Positions 4,374-5,370 of a stretch of 5,370 bases of DNA are shown one piece after another; the stretch's first letter is position 1; each line of letters opens with the position of its first letter. The stretch covers positions 1 through 5,370 of the forward strand of contig JAGWJK010000382.1 in assembly GCA_028865845.1 (NCBI GenBank). The letters run 5' to 3'. The notes below the pieces were generated by a model. It saw nothing but the letters and a program-made list of their open reading frames with translations. It was not told the DNA's origin and searched no databases. Source of the DNA: Rhizobiaceae bacterium. Lineage in GTDB: Bacteria; Pseudomonadota; Alphaproteobacteria; Rhizobiales; Rhizobiaceae. Position numbers and translations under genes: made by a program.

Positions 4374-5370
4374 ATGAAAATAGCGGTAATGGGCGGCGAC
4401 GGGTTTATTGGTTGGCCAACCTCGCTTCATCTCTCCGATGCCGGTCATGAGGTCCACATTCTCGATAATCTCTCCCGTCGCTGGATCGACACAGAGCTTG
4501 GCGTGCAGTCGCTGACGCCGATGGATTCCATCCAGGAGCGCACCCGCATCTGGCATGCCGAAACCGGCAGGCGCATCCATTTCCATCTCATCGATCTCGC
4601 CAAGGACTACGAGCTTCTGAAGAAGTGGCTGAGCGAGAATCGCCCCGACGCGATCGTGCATTTCGCCGAGCAGCGCGCGGCCCCCTATTCGATGAAGAGC
4701 GACCGGCACAAGAATTACACCGTCAACAACAATGTCAGCGCCACCCATAATCTGCTGAACGCGCTGGTCGAACTCAATCTCGACGCCCATCTCGTGCATC
4801 TCGGCACCATGGGTGTCTACGGCTATTCCACCGTCGGTGCCGCCATTCCGGAAGGTTACCTTCCCGTTGGCATCGAGACCGCGGATGGGCGCACGGTGAG
4901 CCAGGACATCCTCTACCCGGCCAATCCGGGCTCGATCTACCACATGACCAAGTGCCTGGATCAGTTGCTCTTCCAGTTTTATGCCAAAAACGACGGCCTC
5001 AGGATCACCGATTTGCATCAAGGCATCGTCTGGGGCACGCATACCGAACAGACGCGCCGGCACGAACAGCTGATCAACCGCTTCGACTATGACGGCGACT
5101 ACGGCACGGTGCTCAACCGCTTTCTCATCCAGGCAGCGATCGGCTATCCGCTCACCGTGCACGGCACAGGCGGCCAGACCCGCGCCTTCATTCACATCCA
5201 GGATTCGGTGCGCTGCATCGAGCTTGCCTTGAAGAACCCGCCGCCGCGCAATGCCCGCGTCGAAATCTTCAATCAGATGACCGAGACGCACCGCGTCCGC
5301 GATCTCGCCGAGATGATCGCGAAGATGAGCGGTGCCGAGATTGTCCGCCTGCCCAATCCGCGCAAGGAAG
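4374..5370 (+). CDS. sqdB: SqdB, UDP-sulfoquinovose synthase (partial, C-terminus outside window)
   Basis: 332 codons are visible and the frame is open to the right edge; family members run to about 390-410 aa, so roughly 60-75 residues are missing. The N-terminal Rossmann motif GGDGFIG (7-13) binds NAD. The block HFAEQRAAPYSM, followed by NNNVSATHNLL, is diagnostic of the SqdB/SQD1 family within the extended short-chain dehydrogenases. The catalytic T145 (LGTMGVYGYS) and the Y189-x-x-x-K193 pair (SIYHMTK) are present, so the enzyme should be active. It converts UDP-glucose plus sulfite to UDP-sulfoquinovose, the headgroup donor for sulfoquinovosyl diacylglycerol. In rhizobia it heads a sulfolipid operon; downstream genes are not visible here. 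The ATG at 4374 has AAGGA 9 nt upstream. A perfect inverted repeat at 4325-4347 may regulate it. Confidence 0.95.
   Translation, partial: MKIAVMGGDGFIGWPTSLHLSDAGHEVHILDNLSRRWIDTELGVQSLTPMDSIQERTRIWHAETGRRIHFHLIDLAKDYELLKKWLSENRPDAIVHFAEQRAAPYSMKSDRHKNYTVNNNVSATHNLLNALVELNLDAHLVHLGTMGVYGYSTVGAAIPEGYLPVGIETADGRTVSQDILYPANPGSIYHMTKCLDQLLFQFYAKNDGLRITDLHQGIVWGTHTEQTRRHEQLINRFDYDGDYGTVLNRFLIQAAIGYPLTVHGTGGQTRAFIHIQDSVRCIELALKNPPPRNARVEIFNQMTETHRVRDLAEMIAKMSGAEIVRLPNPRKE

Noticed and set aside
4290..5291. 333-codon open frame on the minus strand
   Set aside because: It lies opposite sqdB, whose motifs (GGDGFIG, T145, YxxxK) clearly identify the real gene on the plus strand.

Overview
The window looks like chromosomal DNA of an alphaproteobacterium of the Rhizobium/Agrobacterium type (Rhizobiales). 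It is GC-rich. The Tol proteins have alphaproteobacterial features: a Gly/Arg-rich cytoplasmic tail on TolR and a Pro/Thr/Lys-rich TolA linker. A UDP-sulfoquinovose synthase gene, known from rhizobia, lies next door. I assign the organism from protein character only and cannot name a species.

Layout. From 4235 down to position 1, the minus strand carries a Tol-Pal cell-envelope cluster in the order ybgC (4235-3780), a gene-free stretch of about 500 bp, tolQ (3283-2555), tolR (2527-2066), tolA (2056-692), a small secreted protein resembling the TolA C-terminal domain (692-252), and the first 77 codons of tolB (232-1, running off the left edge). From tolQ onward the genes are packed tightly: gaps of 27 and 9 bp, a TGATG overlap, then 19 bp. 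They are probably one transcript that continues into tolB and perhaps pal. On the plus strand, sqdB starts at 4374, diverges from ybgC, and runs off the right edge. It encodes UDP-sulfoquinovose synthase, the first committed step of sulfolipid synthesis.

How the genes work together. TolQ and TolR form the inner-membrane proton-driven motor that energises TolA. TolA spans the periplasm and contacts TolB and Pal at the outer membrane, which supports envelope integrity and constriction at division. YbgC is a hotdog-fold thioesterase usually found with tol genes. SqdB acts on membrane lipid headgroups, so both arms of the divergent pair concern the envelope.

The most interesting points are these. 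(1) A free-standing, signal-peptide-bearing second copy of TolA domain III sits between tolA and tolB. (2) The non-coding leader between ybgC and tolQ holds a near-consensus CtrA-type box inside a plausible promoter, a pair of TTTGAC direct repeats, and a GC-rich hairpin just before tolQ. (3) A perfect 8-bp inverted repeat lies in the short ybgC/sqdB intergenic region. No RNA genes, insertion sequences, CRISPR arrays or phage genes are visible. I did not find a wholly new system; the second TolA domain is the best candidate for something under-described.
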